Below the pieces are notes generated by a model. That model was not told where the DNA came from and made no database searches. It worked only from the letters and a program-made list of their open reading frames with translations. A program made the position numbers and the translations under genes. DNA of 64,000 bases from Caldicellulosiruptor obsidiansis OB47 (lineage in GTDB: Bacteria > Bacillota > Thermoanaerobacteria > Caldicellulosiruptorales > Caldicellulosiruptoraceae), in NCBI RefSeq assembly GCF_000145215.1, contig NC_014392.1, positions 2,296,001 through 2,360,000 of the forward strand. Direction: 5' to 3'. This document shows, one piece after another, positions 20,315 through 28,860 of the stretch (position 1 is the stretch's first letter; each line of letters opens with the position of its first letter).

Positions 20315-21343
20315 TTATCTTTTCATCATACCAGAACTGTCATGCCCAAGTGCCTGTTTAATCTCGTCTTCAGACGTAATGAGACTATCACCTTCTACAG
20401 TGTGCTTCAAAGCACACATGTATGTTGCTACCTCAAGCATCTTATCGCTCTCAAGCTCTCTTAAAATTCCATATAAAACACCTGCTGTAAAAGCATCTCC
20501 GCCGCCAACCCTGTCAATAACTTCTATTTCGCGCTTTTTTGAAAATACAATATTTCCATTTTCATCTTTTGTATAAGCAAAAAAGATGTTTTTAGAAGCA
20601 GATATACTCCTTCTTGCAGCAAGAATTATTCTCTCCAAGTTTTGGTACTTTGTTTGCAATCTTTCAAATAAAATCTTTTGACCATCTGTAGTAAGGTCAA
20701 TGCCTTCAAAATATTTTTCTTCCATATCAATCTTTAAAACTCTTCTCACATGCTCTTCGTTTGTAATTAAAATGTCCACATACGACATAAGATCTGAAAT
20801 CACTTCATTTGCTCTTTCATAGTTCCACAGTTTTGACCTATAATTGATGTCAAACGCCACCTTTGCACCTGCATTTTTTGCTGTCTTGAAAGCCACTTTT
20901 AGTTCATTTAACACATTTTGTGATAAAGCAGCAGTGATTCCTGTTGAGAAAAATATCTTGGTCTTTTTCAAAATATCTTCCCAGTCGATATCCCCAGGCT
21001 GTATCTCATTTATGGCAGAATCTGCTCTGTCGTACACAACAGAAGATGCTCTCTGCCCTACACCCTTTTCAAGAAAGTAAATTCCAATCCTTTTACCTTT
21101 TCTTTTTATATAGCTTGTGTCAACTCCATATCTTCTCAAAAAGTTTACAGTAGCATCACCAATAGGGTTTTGTGGAAGGAGTGTAACATAGCTTGTCTTC
21201 ACCCCAATGTTTGACAGAGCAACAACAACGTTTGCTTCAGCCCCGCCAAAATTGATATCAAAACTTGTCGCCTGTAAAATCCTCTGATACCCAGGCGGTG
21301 AAAGCCTCAGCATTATCTCACCAAAACTTGTCACCTCAAACAT
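20315..21343 (-). CDS. kdgK: 2-keto-3-deoxygluconate kinase (PfkB family)
   Basis: 342 residues. The ATG at 21343 overlaps the kdgA stop by one base (TGATG), so translation is coupled; longer readings upstream lie inside kdgA. PfkB motifs: INFGGAEANVVVALSNIGV near the N-terminus and RVGGGDAFTAGVLYG with the catalytic Asp near the C-terminus. It phosphorylates KDG to 2-keto-3-deoxy-6-phosphogluconate, the substrate of the aldolase encoded just upstream. Confidence 0.95.
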   Translation of the reverse strand: MFEVTSFGEIMLRLSPPGYQRILQATSFDINFGGAEANVVVALSNIGVKTSYVTLLPQNPIGDATVNFLRRYGVDTSYIKRKGKRIGIYFLEKGVGQRASSVVYDRADSAINEIQPGDIDWEDILKKTKIFFSTGITAALSQNVLNELKVAFKTAKNAGAKVAFDINYRSKLWNYERANEVISDLMSYVDILITNEEHVRRVLKIDMEEKYFEGIDLTTDGQKILFERLQTKYQNLERIILAARRSISASKNIFFAYTKDENGNIVFSKKREIEVIDRVGGGDAFTAGVLYGILRELESDKMLEVATYMCALKHTVEGDSLITSEDEIKQALGHDSSGMMKR

Positions 21344-21996
21344 CACTTCTGTACCTTCCCCTTTGCCATCTTTATCTTCTCCACAAACTGCCTGCATACC
21401 TCTTCTACTTTGCTAAAGTCTCCATCCTTTGCATACTTTGTTATATTACCGCCAACGCCCACAGCAAAAGCACCCGCTTTTATCCACTCATCAACATTGT
21501 CAAGATCAACCCCACCTGTTGGCATAAGCCTTGCCTGTGGGATTGGTCCTTTGTATGCTTTTATAATTTTCGGCCCGAAAAGCTCGCCAGGAAAGATTTT
21601 TATAACATCTGCACCGCACTCAAGGGCTTCCACAACCTCTTTTATTGTCATAGCGCCGGGCATTGAAGCTATCCTGTACCTGTTACAAAGTTTTACCATT
21701 TCAGGATTGAGGTATGGACTTACAACAAACTTTGCACCGGCTAAAATTGCAATTCGTGCTGTTTCGCTGTCAAGAACTGTACCTGCTCCTATTATAATCT
21801 CATCCTCCTTGTACGTGCTTGTAAGATACTTTATTATCTCGTCAGCGCCGGGCACTGTAAAGGTTATCTCAATTGCGCTGGCACCACCTTTTATACATGC
21901 CTCTGTAATCTTGAGAGCCTTCTCCTTAGTCTCTGCACGAACAACAACAACAAGCCCATTGTCATTTATCTTTTGCAGTACCTGTTCCTTTTCCAT
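21343..21996 (-). CDS. kdgA: KDPG/KHG aldolase
   Basis: 217 residues from the ATG at 21996; the start lies inside the end of the regulator gene (35-nt overlap) with GGAGATGCAAGAGG upstream. Class I aldolase features: Glu in ASAIEITFTVPGA, the FVVSPYLNPEMVKLC strand, and the Schiff-base lysine in CGADVIKIFPGELFG. It splits 2-keto-3-deoxy-6-phosphogluconate into pyruvate and glyceraldehyde 3-phosphate, the last step of pectin uronate breakdown here. Confidence 0.95.
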   Translation of the reverse strand: MEKEQVLQKINDNGLVVVVRAETKEKALKITEACIKGGASAIEITFTVPGADEIIKYLTSTYKEDEIIIGAGTVLDSETARIAILAGAKFVVSPYLNPEMVKLCNRYRIASMPGAMTIKEVVEALECGADVIKIFPGELFGPKIIKAYKGPIPQARLMPTGGVDLDNVDEWIKAGAFAVGVGGNITKYAKDGDFSKVEEVCRQFVEKIKMAKGKVQK

Positions 21997-22795
21997 CCTC
22001 TTGCATCTCCTTTCCTTGATAATCTTCTTTATCCTCGACATACCCAAGCCTGTGAGAAATCTTCTTTGCAGTCTCAACAACCTTTTGCGCTATTTCTTCA
22101 TCTTTGTGAGGTGGCAGTACACTGGTCGGTGCTGAAATGCTAATAGCAGCAATCATCTCGCCTCTATAGTCATATATAGGAGCAGCGATACACCTCACAC
22201 CTTCTTGCAACTCTTCATTGTCAACTGCAAAGCCTCTATTTCGAACAAATCTTATCTCATGCATAAGCTTTTCTACATCCGTTATGGTGTTTTGTGTATA
22301 TGGTTTCAGAGAAATTGTTGATAGCATCTTTTCAACTTCTTCATCTGAAAGCTTGCTAAGCATCACTTTCCCAAGAGCTGTGCAGTATGCAGGGACTCTT
22401 TTGCCAATTGAGGAGTAAAGCCTTATTGAGTTTACCTGTTCAATCTTGTCAATGTATACAACATCAGTACCGTCAAGAATTGCCAGGTGTACAGTGACAT
22501 TTAACATGGCCACAAGCTCACGCAAAAACGGATGTGCTTCGGTTTTGAGTTCAATGTTGTTAAGATAAAGGCTTGAAATCTCAACAAACTTTACACCAAG
22601 CTTGTAGCGCAGGGTCTGAGGGTCTTTATGAACATACCCTCTGTTAAGTAGTGTCTGCAAAATCCTGTGGACAGTGGTCTTGTGAAGAGAAAGTTTTTGG
22701 GAAAGCTGAGTGATTGAAAGCCCTTTTGGCTCAACAGCCAAAGCTTCGATTATCTCAAACGCCCTTTCAATTGACTGAACAGAATTTTGCGACAT
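21962..22795 (-). CDS. IclR-family regulator of the pectin operon (KdgR-like)
   Basis: 277 residues. N-terminal winged helix (residues ~8-70: SIERAFEIIEALA, LSLHKTTVHRILQTLLNRGY), then the IclR effector domain (VPAYCTALGKVMLSKL; GFAVDNEELQEGVRCIAAPI). It is first in the operon and overlaps kdgA. An inverted repeat that resembles the enterobacterial KdgR box lies between its promoter and start codon, so it likely represses its own operon and is released by KDG or a related uronate; effector and sign are inferred. GGAGAG precedes the ATG. Confidence 0.92.
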   Translation of the reverse strand: MSQNSVQSIERAFEIIEALAVEPKGLSITQLSQKLSLHKTTVHRILQTLLNRGYVHKDPQTLRYKLGVKFVEISSLYLNNIELKTEAHPFLRELVAMLNVTVHLAILDGTDVVYIDKIEQVNSIRLYSSIGKRVPAYCTALGKVMLSKLSDEEVEKMLSTISLKPYTQNTITDVEKLMHEIRFVRNRGFAVDNEELQEGVRCIAAPIYDYRGEMIAAISISAPTSVLPPHKDEEIAQKVVETAKKISHRLGYVEDKEDYQGKEMQEDGKGTGTAKDK

Positions 22796-22808
22796 ATCAG
22801 TCTCTCCT

Positions 22809-22856
22809 GTTTCATATTATGAAACGCTGTTTCGTATTGTTCACAAAAATATTATA
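22809..22856 (-). promoter_or_regulatory. Operon promoter -10 box and KdgR-like operator
   Basis: On the minus strand TATAAT (22851-22856) is followed by two overlapping palindromes: GTTTCATATTATGAAAC (22809-22825) and ATGAAACGCTGTTTCGTAT (22819-22837). ATGAAAC/GTTTCAT half-sites are the core of the known KdgR box. No good -35 was found, as if the promoter needed help or tolerates a poor -35. Confidence 0.6.
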
Positions 22857-22902
22857 GCACTCTCTTCTGCTTTTTAAAATAATCAATTTTGCTAATTTAA
22901 AT

Positions 22903-22936
22903 GCTCCCTGCGGGACAAGTCACTTCCCGCAGGGAA
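22903..22936 (-). terminator. Terminator of the second sugar operon
   Basis: GC-rich arms TCCCTGCGGGA and TCCCGCAGGGA around an ~11-nt loop, then CATTTAAATT on the minus strand; it follows the dehydrogenase gene and insulates the two operons. Confidence 0.75.
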
Positions 22937-22961
22937 ATATTTACCAAAAGGAGATGCTTTA

Positions 22962-23933
22962 TTACTTCTTGTTTAAAACCTCTTTATTGACAAGTGTTCT
23001 TGGAACTCTTCCCTCAATGAAATCTACTATATTGTTTGCTGCAAGCATTGCCATGTCAAGTCTTGACTCTTCTGTTGCAGAACCAATGTGTGGAAGCATC
23101 ACAACATTGTCAAGTTCAGCCAGTTCTGGCTCAAACTCAGGCTCTCTCTCATACACATCAAGACCTGCTGCAAAAATCTTCTTTTCTTTGAGAGCTTTGA
23201 CAAGTGCTTTTTCATCTACAATTGGTCCGCGTGCTGTGTTAATTAAGATTGCCGACGGTTTCATGAGAGAAAATTCTCTTTCGCCAATTAAATGCCTTGT
23301 TTGTGGTGTGAGCGGCACATGGATTGATATAAAATCTGCTTCTTTCAAAAGTTCATCCAGTGGCACAAATTGAGCACCCATCTCTTTTTCAAAATTTTCT
23401 TTTCTCTCAAAATCATAGTATAAAATCTTCATGTTAAATCCTTTTGACATTCTTGCAAAAGCCTGGCCAATCCTGCCAGCACCAATTACACCAAGAGTTT
23501 TACCTGTCACGCCCTTGCCTAAAAAGAGCATAGGACCCCAACCTTTGTAATGCCCGCCTCTCATAAATTTGTCAGCCTCAACTATTCTTCTTGCCGCAGC
23601 AAACAACAGTGCCCACGCAAGCTCAGCTGTTGCGTTTGTCAGAACGTCTGGCGTGTTTGTTACATAAACACCCCTTCTTGTTGCCTCTTCAACATCTATG
23701 TTATCGTAACCAACTGCATAGTTTGCAACAATCTTCACATTTGGTGCATGGTCGAAAAACTCACTGTCAACTTTGTCAACAAGCTGGGTCAAAACTGCGT
23801 CCTTGTCAGCTATTGCTTTCAAAAGTTCTTCTCTTGTCATTGGTCTGTCGTGGGGATTTACTTCAACCTCACCGTACTTTTTCAAAAGCTCAATCGCAGG
23901 CTCCATTATTCTTCTTGTCACAAGTATCTTCAT
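22962..23933 (-). CDS. D-isomer specific 2-hydroxyacid dehydrogenase (glyoxylate/hydroxypyruvate reductase-like)
   Basis: 323 residues from the ATG at 23933 (GGGAGGGAG upstream). NAD-binding motif GVIGAGRIGQAFARM, catalytic Arg in LINTARGPIVDE, Glu in GLDVYEREPEFEP and His in MLPHIGSATEESR. The closest recognisable group is the GyaR/2-ketogluconate reductase type. It reduces a 2-keto acid with NAD(P)H. It is the last gene of the DeoR-FGGY-aldolase-isomerase operon; an aldol product such as glyoxylate or hydroxypyruvate is a plausible substrate, but this is inference. Confidence 0.9.
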   Translation of the reverse strand: MKILVTRRIMEPAIELLKKYGEVEVNPHDRPMTREELLKAIADKDAVLTQLVDKVDSEFFDHAPNVKIVANYAVGYDNIDVEEATRRGVYVTNTPDVLTNATAELAWALLFAAARRIVEADKFMRGGHYKGWGPMLFLGKGVTGKTLGVIGAGRIGQAFARMSKGFNMKILYYDFERKENFEKEMGAQFVPLDELLKEADFISIHVPLTPQTRHLIGEREFSLMKPSAILINTARGPIVDEKALVKALKEKKIFAAGLDVYEREPEFEPELAELDNVVMLPHIGSATEESRLDMAMLAANNIVDFIEGRVPRTLVNKEVLNKK

Positions 23934-23989
23934 ATAAATTCTCCCTCCCATTACTTGCTAAGTACTTTTCTATTTATTAAGAAAAATTC

Positions 23990-24901
23990 TTATAATCTTG
24001 CCCATGCTTCGTTCAAAACCCTCTTTGAGCTTGCAAGCACAATTTTCGGGTCCTGCCCTGGCATAGGCGATACTTCAAAGCTCAAGATAGGTCTTTTTTC
24101 TGGATTTAAAAATCCTATCTCTTTTAAGACTCTCAAAAATTCAATTACCTCTTCAACGTCGTTTTCGCCGCCCTCTATTCCAAACATTGGATGTTTGTCT
24201 CCATATGCTGGATGGTTCTTATCCTTTACAACAGCGTTACCTATATGAACATGTGTGAGGTAGTCTTTTACAGGCAAGAGCGCCTGCTCAGCTGTTTCTC
24301 TTGTAAGTGGAAGATGGCTCAAATCTACAATCAATCCAAAATTGTCATATTCTTTTCTAATCTCGGCTGCAAATCTTGCTGCAAGCTCAGCAGGTCCAAT
24401 CAAACTCTTTTTGTCAATGTCAAAGTCAAATACTTCAAGCTCTATCATAAGATTGCCTTTTGACTTTGCATAGTCACAAAGCTCTTTTGTTGTTTCAATC
24501 AAAATCTTAAAAGCCTCATCCTTTCTTGCCTCGTCATACTGTCTTGACAAAAATCCAAACCCAACTGCTCCAAGCTCGTATGCCTCGTCAATACCTTCTT
24601 TTAAAATCTCAATGGCTTTTTTCCTCTTTTCGCTGTCATAGTCGTTTGGATTAAGACCAGTTCTCAAAAGCCTCGGCTGACCTCCATATGCAACTGTGAC
24701 ATGGGCAGATTTTAGCATATCTTTTACTCTCTTTCTTACCTCTGGGTCTTTTATCCATGTGACCTCAACTGCATTGAAGTAGTCATCTTCAAGAATTGAT
24801 TTCAATGTCTCTTCAATTGGACCTTCACCATCAATTACCTGTGGGTAAGACATAAAATGAATTGTCCCAATCTTCAGATATTTGTAAATTGGCTCGTTCA
24901 T
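23990..24901 (-). CDS. Sugar phosphate isomerase/epimerase-like TIM-barrel protein
   Basis: 303 residues from the ATG at 24901 after GGAGGTG. Xylose-isomerase-like (AP_endonuc_2) fold: metal ligands are suggested by Glu in MIELEVFDFD, Asp/His in LIVDLSHLPLTRE, His in YLTHVHIGNAVV and Glu in LSFEVSPMPGQD. These proteins isomerise or epimerise sugars, for example apiose, hydroxypyruvate or tagatose derivatives. It lies between the 2-hydroxyacid dehydrogenase and class II aldolase genes. The substrate is unknown. Confidence 0.82.
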   Translation of the reverse strand: MNEPIYKYLKIGTIHFMSYPQVIDGEGPIEETLKSILEDDYFNAVEVTWIKDPEVRKRVKDMLKSAHVTVAYGGQPRLLRTGLNPNDYDSEKRKKAIEILKEGIDEAYELGAVGFGFLSRQYDEARKDEAFKILIETTKELCDYAKSKGNLMIELEVFDFDIDKKSLIGPAELAARFAAEIRKEYDNFGLIVDLSHLPLTRETAEQALLPVKDYLTHVHIGNAVVKDKNHPAYGDKHPMFGIEGGENDVEEVIEFLRVLKEIGFLNPEKRPILSFEVSPMPGQDPKIVLASSKRVLNEAWARL

Positions 24902-24954
24902 CTCAAAAAACACCTCCACCAAGATTTTTGTTCTTGTAAAATTTGTTAAATTAA

Positions 24955-25791
24955 TTAAACTATATCGTAACTACCAAAAACTTTTAGTTTTTTTATGGCT
25001 TCCTTTTTGACAATCTCTCTTATTCTCTCAAAGATGGCAGGTGTCAAATCCTCAGTTTTGCTCACAAATTCTGGGAGCTGAGAGTTTATAGCCAAGGTCA
25101 GGTCTGTAAAGATATTTACCTTGTTAATTCCATACTCAATGCACTTTTTAAAATCATCATCTGAAAGTCCAGAGCCGCCATGAAGTACAAGATAGCAGTC
25201 AACCCTTTTTCTTATTTCAGAAAGCCTCTCAAAATCAAGCCGCGGCTCACCTTTATAAACCCCATGCACAGTACCAATTGCAACAGCCAAAGCATCAACA
25301 TTTGTCTGCGCAGCAAAAATCTCTGCCTCTTCAGGCTTTGTGTAAAACTCTGGGTTTTTAAAATCCCAGTCACCTCTACCCACAACTCCAAGCTCACCTT
25401 CAACGCTCACACCAACAGAGTGTGCTATCTCAACAATTTCCTTGGTTTTTTGTATATTCTCTTCAAACGGCAAGCTTGAACCATCAAACATAACAGATGT
25501 AAACCCAGCCTTTATTGCTCTGATGATATTTTTCAGACTTTTTGCATGGTCAAGATGAACACATACCGGAACAGATGCCCTTTTTGCAAGGAAAATCATG
25601 ACCTCTGCAATCATCTCAAAATCAAGCCTGTCAACAAACCTGTCAGCAACACCAATAATAATTGGACATCTGAGCTGCTCTGCAGCATCAATCAGCCCTT
25701 CATAAAAATCGGCAGAAAGCCCATTGAACATCCCCACACCAAACTTTTTCACTTTTGTATAACTTAAAACCTTATTTAAATTTACAAGCAA
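24955..25791 (-). CDS. Class II fructose-bisphosphate/ketose-phosphate aldolase family protein
   Basis: 278 residues from a TTG start with GGAGG eight bases upstream. Zinc and catalytic motifs of the Fba/GatY/KbaY family: VCVHLDHAKSLKNI (catalytic Asp and zinc His), SVEGELGVVG (Glu), IGTVHGVYKG (His) and LVLHGGSGLSDDD (His, phosphate loop). It cleaves a ketose 1-phosphate to dihydroxyacetone phosphate and an aldehyde. The FGGY kinase next to it probably makes the phosphorylated substrate. The nature of the sugar is open. Confidence 0.9.
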   Translation of the reverse strand: MLVNLNKVLSYTKVKKFGVGMFNGLSADFYEGLIDAAEQLRCPIIIGVADRFVDRLDFEMIAEVMIFLAKRASVPVCVHLDHAKSLKNIIRAIKAGFTSVMFDGSSLPFEENIQKTKEIVEIAHSVGVSVEGELGVVGRGDWDFKNPEFYTKPEEAEIFAAQTNVDALAVAIGTVHGVYKGEPRLDFERLSEIRKRVDCYLVLHGGSGLSDDDFKKCIEYGINKVNIFTDLTLAINSQLPEFVSKTEDLTPAIFERIREIVKKEAIKKLKVFGSYDIV

Positions 25792-25810
25792 AACAAAGAC
25801 CTCCTAACCA

Positions 25811-27304
25811 TCAATATTGAGAAAGCTTTGGATAAAGGCTGGAAACTGAACTGTAAAGCTCGTTGTATATTTCATACACTCTGTTATAAATCTCATGGTT
25901 TTTGCTGTCTGGCTGGTACTCAAAAAGCACTTCTCTTTTTTCCTCAATTAAGCTTCCCCTTGCACCAACTGCATATGACGCAAGAATCATCGCACCTTTT
26001 GATGCCGCCTCCTGTACTTTTTCAACAACAACCTTTTTGCCAAGAACATCAGCCTTAATTCTGCTCCATACTCTGCTCTTTGCACCACCCCCCATAGAAA
26101 CTATACTCTCAGGCTTAAGCCCCATAGACTCTAAAATTTCTATGCACGCTCTTATTTCATACGAAATCCCTTCAAGCACAGCCCTTGCAACATCAGCCCT
26201 TGAATGTGTCAAAGTCAGCCCAAACAAAACCCCTTTTGCGTCAGGGTTCCATCTTGTCGCTCGGCTGCCCATAAAAAATGGTAAAAGTAAAATCCCATTT
26301 GCACCCGGCTTTGAACTCTCAGCTTCAATATCAATCAGCTCATAAACATTCTCGCCTTTTTCCTTCTCGCCTCTGTAAAAGTTGTCTCTTATCCATCTTA
26401 AAATCGTACCGCTTGTGTTCATCCCCTGCTCAATCAGGTAGTGATCCCTTATCACATGGCAGGAACACACAACCCTTGGGTCAAGACTCTCTGGGACTTT
26501 ATCAGATGACATCGACACATTTGTTGCAGTCCCTGTTGACTCCATAACACGGCTTCCTACAATCCCTGCTCCTAATGCTTCTAAGGGCCTATCTCCGCCA
26601 CCGCTTACAACTGGTATTCCGCTTTTGAGCCCCAGGATTTTTGCAACATCTTCTTTCAAATACCCTATGACCTCATCTGCATAGCAAAGTCTTGGAAACT
26701 GAGAGGACTTTATCCCCACAAACTCAAATATGTCTTCCCACCACTGTCTTTTGTTTATATCAAACATCATTGTTCTGCTTGCCAGTGAATGGTCTGTAGC
26801 AGCTTCGCCTGTAAGCATGTACCCTATAAACTCTTTTGGCTGCAGAAAAACATAAGCTTTTTGCAAAATCTCTGGCTGATGTTTTTTGAGCCACAAAAGC
26901 TTTGTTGCTGTAAATGTAGAGTCTGGAATCAGACCAGTTATTTTATGTATTGTGTCTTTCCCAAACTGCCGTGAAATCTCTTCCGCCTCAGGGCGTGAAC
27001 GCCTATCCATCCACGAGATAGCTCTTGACAGAACATTTCCTTTCCTGTCAAGTGGAACAACCGTCTCCCTTTGAGATGATAGCCCAATTGCCAAAATACC
27101 TTCTGCTCCTGCTGCTTGTACAACTTCCCTGATACCTTCTACCGCTTCCTTCCACCAATCAAGCGGGTCTTGTTCAGCCCATTCAATCTGTGGTGTATAT
27201 GTTGGATATTCCCTGTTTGATTTTGCAAGGATATTGCCTTCAAGGTCAAAAAGTATCACTTTGCAGGCAGTGGTTCCAATGTCTATTGTAAGAATCTTTT
27301 CCAT
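25811..27304 (-). CDS. FGGY-family carbohydrate kinase
   Basis: 497 residues, full length. The N-terminal phosphate loop ILTIDIGTTACKVILFD, the catalytic Asp region VSGGGDRPLEALGAG and the C-terminal adenosine motif SMGGGAKSRVWSRIKADVL are FGGY features; AISWMDRRSRPEAEEI is the xylulokinase/gluconokinase-like sugar-binding stretch. It phosphorylates a ketose or sugar acid with ATP. It is second in the operon after the DeoR regulator. Xylulokinase is not asserted, because its neighbours (aldolase, TIM-barrel isomerase) point to another sugar. Confidence 0.9.
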   Translation of the reverse strand: MEKILTIDIGTTACKVILFDLEGNILAKSNREYPTYTPQIEWAEQDPLDWWKEAVEGIREVVQAAGAEGILAIGLSSQRETVVPLDRKGNVLSRAISWMDRRSRPEAEEISRQFGKDTIHKITGLIPDSTFTATKLLWLKKHQPEILQKAYVFLQPKEFIGYMLTGEAATDHSLASRTMMFDINKRQWWEDIFEFVGIKSSQFPRLCYADEVIGYLKEDVAKILGLKSGIPVVSGGGDRPLEALGAGIVGSRVMESTGTATNVSMSSDKVPESLDPRVVCSCHVIRDHYLIEQGMNTSGTILRWIRDNFYRGEKEKGENVYELIDIEAESSKPGANGILLLPFFMGSRATRWNPDAKGVLFGLTLTHSRADVARAVLEGISYEIRACIEILESMGLKPESIVSMGGGAKSRVWSRIKADVLGKKVVVEKVQEAASKGAMILASYAVGARGSLIEEKREVLFEYQPDSKNHEIYNRVYEIYNELYSSVSSLYPKLSQY

Positions 27305-27355
27305 TAAAGGTTTGCCCCTTTCAACATAAAAATCTCATCTTGGCTCTTTAAAAAG

Positions 27356-28117
27356 TTATACTACTGTTATCTTTATACCCTTTTGTCTGAAACTCTCCAG
27401 AAGCTCACTACTTATATCACCTGCTGTGATAATTTCAGACACTTTGTTGAGAGTTGCAAACGAAACCATGGCATTTTTCTTAAACTTGCTGCTGTCTGCA
27501 ACAACTATAACCTCTTTACTGCTATCTATCATTGCCCTTTTTACCTCTGCTTCAAATACATCAGAGGTAGTAAGACCTTTTTCAAGAGAAATGCCACTTG
27601 TTCCTATAAAAGCTATATCAGCACTAAATTGCAAAAACGCTTTTTGTGCTTCAGGACCAACTGTTGAAAAATTGGAATTTTTAACTTTGCCACCAACTAA
27701 AAATAAGTTGATACTGTTATTTGTTATAAGTTCATTCACTATATTTATGCCATTGGTTATAACAGTTATGTGCTGAAAACTCTTAAGTTTTCTTGCTATC
27801 TGTTGCGTGGTTGTTCCTGTATCCAAAATCACAACCATGCCCTCTTTTATCCTATTCAACGCCTCAAGTGCAATCCTCTCTTTTTCCTGAATAAACTCTT
27901 TAGAACGCTGTGAAATGGGCGGAACTATTGATACCCCTTCTTTTAAAATAGCTCCTCCATAGTTCTTTTCAATTATACCTTCTTGTTCCAGTTTCTTTAA
28001 ATCTCTTCTTATTGTCTCATCAGATACATTGAAAATGTTGCAAAGCTCTGTGACAGTTACACTCTTTTTCTCCATCAATATCTCTTTAATTTTTTGTCTG
28101 CGTGTTGCTGAAAGCAT
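27356..28117 (-). CDS. DeoR-family transcriptional regulator
   Basis: 253 residues. N-terminal winged helix SVTVTELCNIFNVSDETIRRDLKKLEQEG carries the DeoR signature; the C-terminal DeoRC sensor has the phosphosugar-binding VILDTGTTTQQIA and FIGTSGISLEKGLTTSD motifs. It heads the operon and should repress it until a phosphorylated sugar intermediate accumulates (family knowledge). No clear operator was found in the 130 bp upstream. Confidence 0.92.
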   Translation of the reverse strand: MLSATRRQKIKEILMEKKSVTVTELCNIFNVSDETIRRDLKKLEQEGIIEKNYGGAILKEGVSIVPPISQRSKEFIQEKERIALEALNRIKEGMVVILDTGTTTQQIARKLKSFQHITVITNGINIVNELITNNSINLFLVGGKVKNSNFSTVGPEAQKAFLQFSADIAFIGTSGISLEKGLTTSDVFEAEVKRAMIDSSKEVIVVADSSKFKKNAMVSFATLNKVSEIITAGDISSELLESFRQKGIKITVV

Positions 28118-28251
28118 CTCTTTTCATCACCCATCTCTTTATATGTGGATTTGTGTGTCAGCTTATTAATATTCTACTCGATTTTTTGAGGATTTGCAAT
28201 ATGAAATTCAAAATGATTACACAAGATTGGTCAAACATTTTTAAAGGTGAA

Positions 28252-28282
28252 AATAAAAAAAGCAGGCATTTGCCTGCTCCTA
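28252..28282 (-). terminator. Terminator after the pectinesterase fragment
   Basis: AGCAGGCA / TGCCTGCT arms with a 2-nt loop, then TTTTTTTATTTT on the minus strand. Confidence 0.85.
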
Positions 28283-28301
28283 CTTTTTAATACTTTGTAC
28301 G

Positions 28302-28694
28302 CTATATTTCTATTTTCCACTCTTTTAAAACATTTTCCTTTGTATACCTCTCAGCTTCTATTTCATCAAGTTGAGGTCGTTTGGGATTTTGTTTACTACT
28401 ACCTGGACCAAAATTTCTATATTCAAAAAATCTCTCATTTTCAGGGCAAAAGCCGTGCATCTCACACCAACCGTCAGGATGAATGTGCTCATCCAAATAG
28501 CATTCCTTGAACACAACATTTACCCACCTTTTCTGCAATATGTTTTTTCCATCAATTAGTTCAAAAACTGCGTCTAAAACCTCATCTTCTCTGAGAAATC
28601 TTTCTACCAACAATTCTTTGTTAAGTGATACTTTCACAAAAATATTTTCATCTGCTCTTACCGAAACCTTCATACTATTTAGACAAAGTAGCAT
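28302..28694 (-). pseudogene. C-terminal fragment of a CE8 pectinesterase
   Basis: 130 codons. Residues ~57-128 match the C-terminus of pectin methylesterases: VVFKECYLDEHIHPDGW, FFEYRNFGPGSS, and RPQLDEIEAERYTKENVL leading to the final W. The catalytic QxD/GxxDFIFG core is absent. Residues 1-50 do not look like pectinesterase, so the frame is probably a chance fusion or comes from a different decayed gene. The TnpB element ends about 20 bp upstream, so insertion may have removed the rest. It fits the nearby pectin genes as lost capacity. Confidence 0.6.
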
Positions 28695-28715
28695 CAGGAA
28701 GGTAGTTCTTTACTT

Positions 28716-28860
28716 TGACCTCCTCCCAATCCCCTGAAGGGGATAGGATTCCTTCAGGGGTTGGGCTTCCCGCTTCTACGTGGTATGACTTACCAGGATA
28801 TAGGGATTGCCCCTGAATATCCTGGCAGCGGTCTCCCACTCCACGGGCTTGACTTCGGAC
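28716..28860 (-). ncRNA. Candidate omega-RNA (reRNA) of the TnpB element
   Basis: In IS605-superfamily elements the guide RNA overlaps the 3' end of tnpB and runs to the right end. Here GAAGCGGGAAGCCCA and the right-end hairpin follow the stop codon and end in GGAGGAGGTCA; the guide would be the flanking bases from 28715 downward. The 5' limit is not determined. Confidence 0.5.

Noticed and set aside
21410..22135. 241-codon plus-strand frame
   Set aside because: It is antisense to kdgA and the IclR gene, whose frames have clear family motifs; no product is recognisable.
23550..24248. 232-codon plus-strand frame
   Set aside because: It is antisense to the 2-hydroxyacid dehydrogenase and isomerase genes and has Cys/His-rich low-complexity content typical of shadows.
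25811..27304. Calling the FGGY kinase a xylulokinase
   Set aside because: FGGY specificity cannot be read from these motifs and the neighbouring aldolase and isomerase do not fit a xylose pathway.
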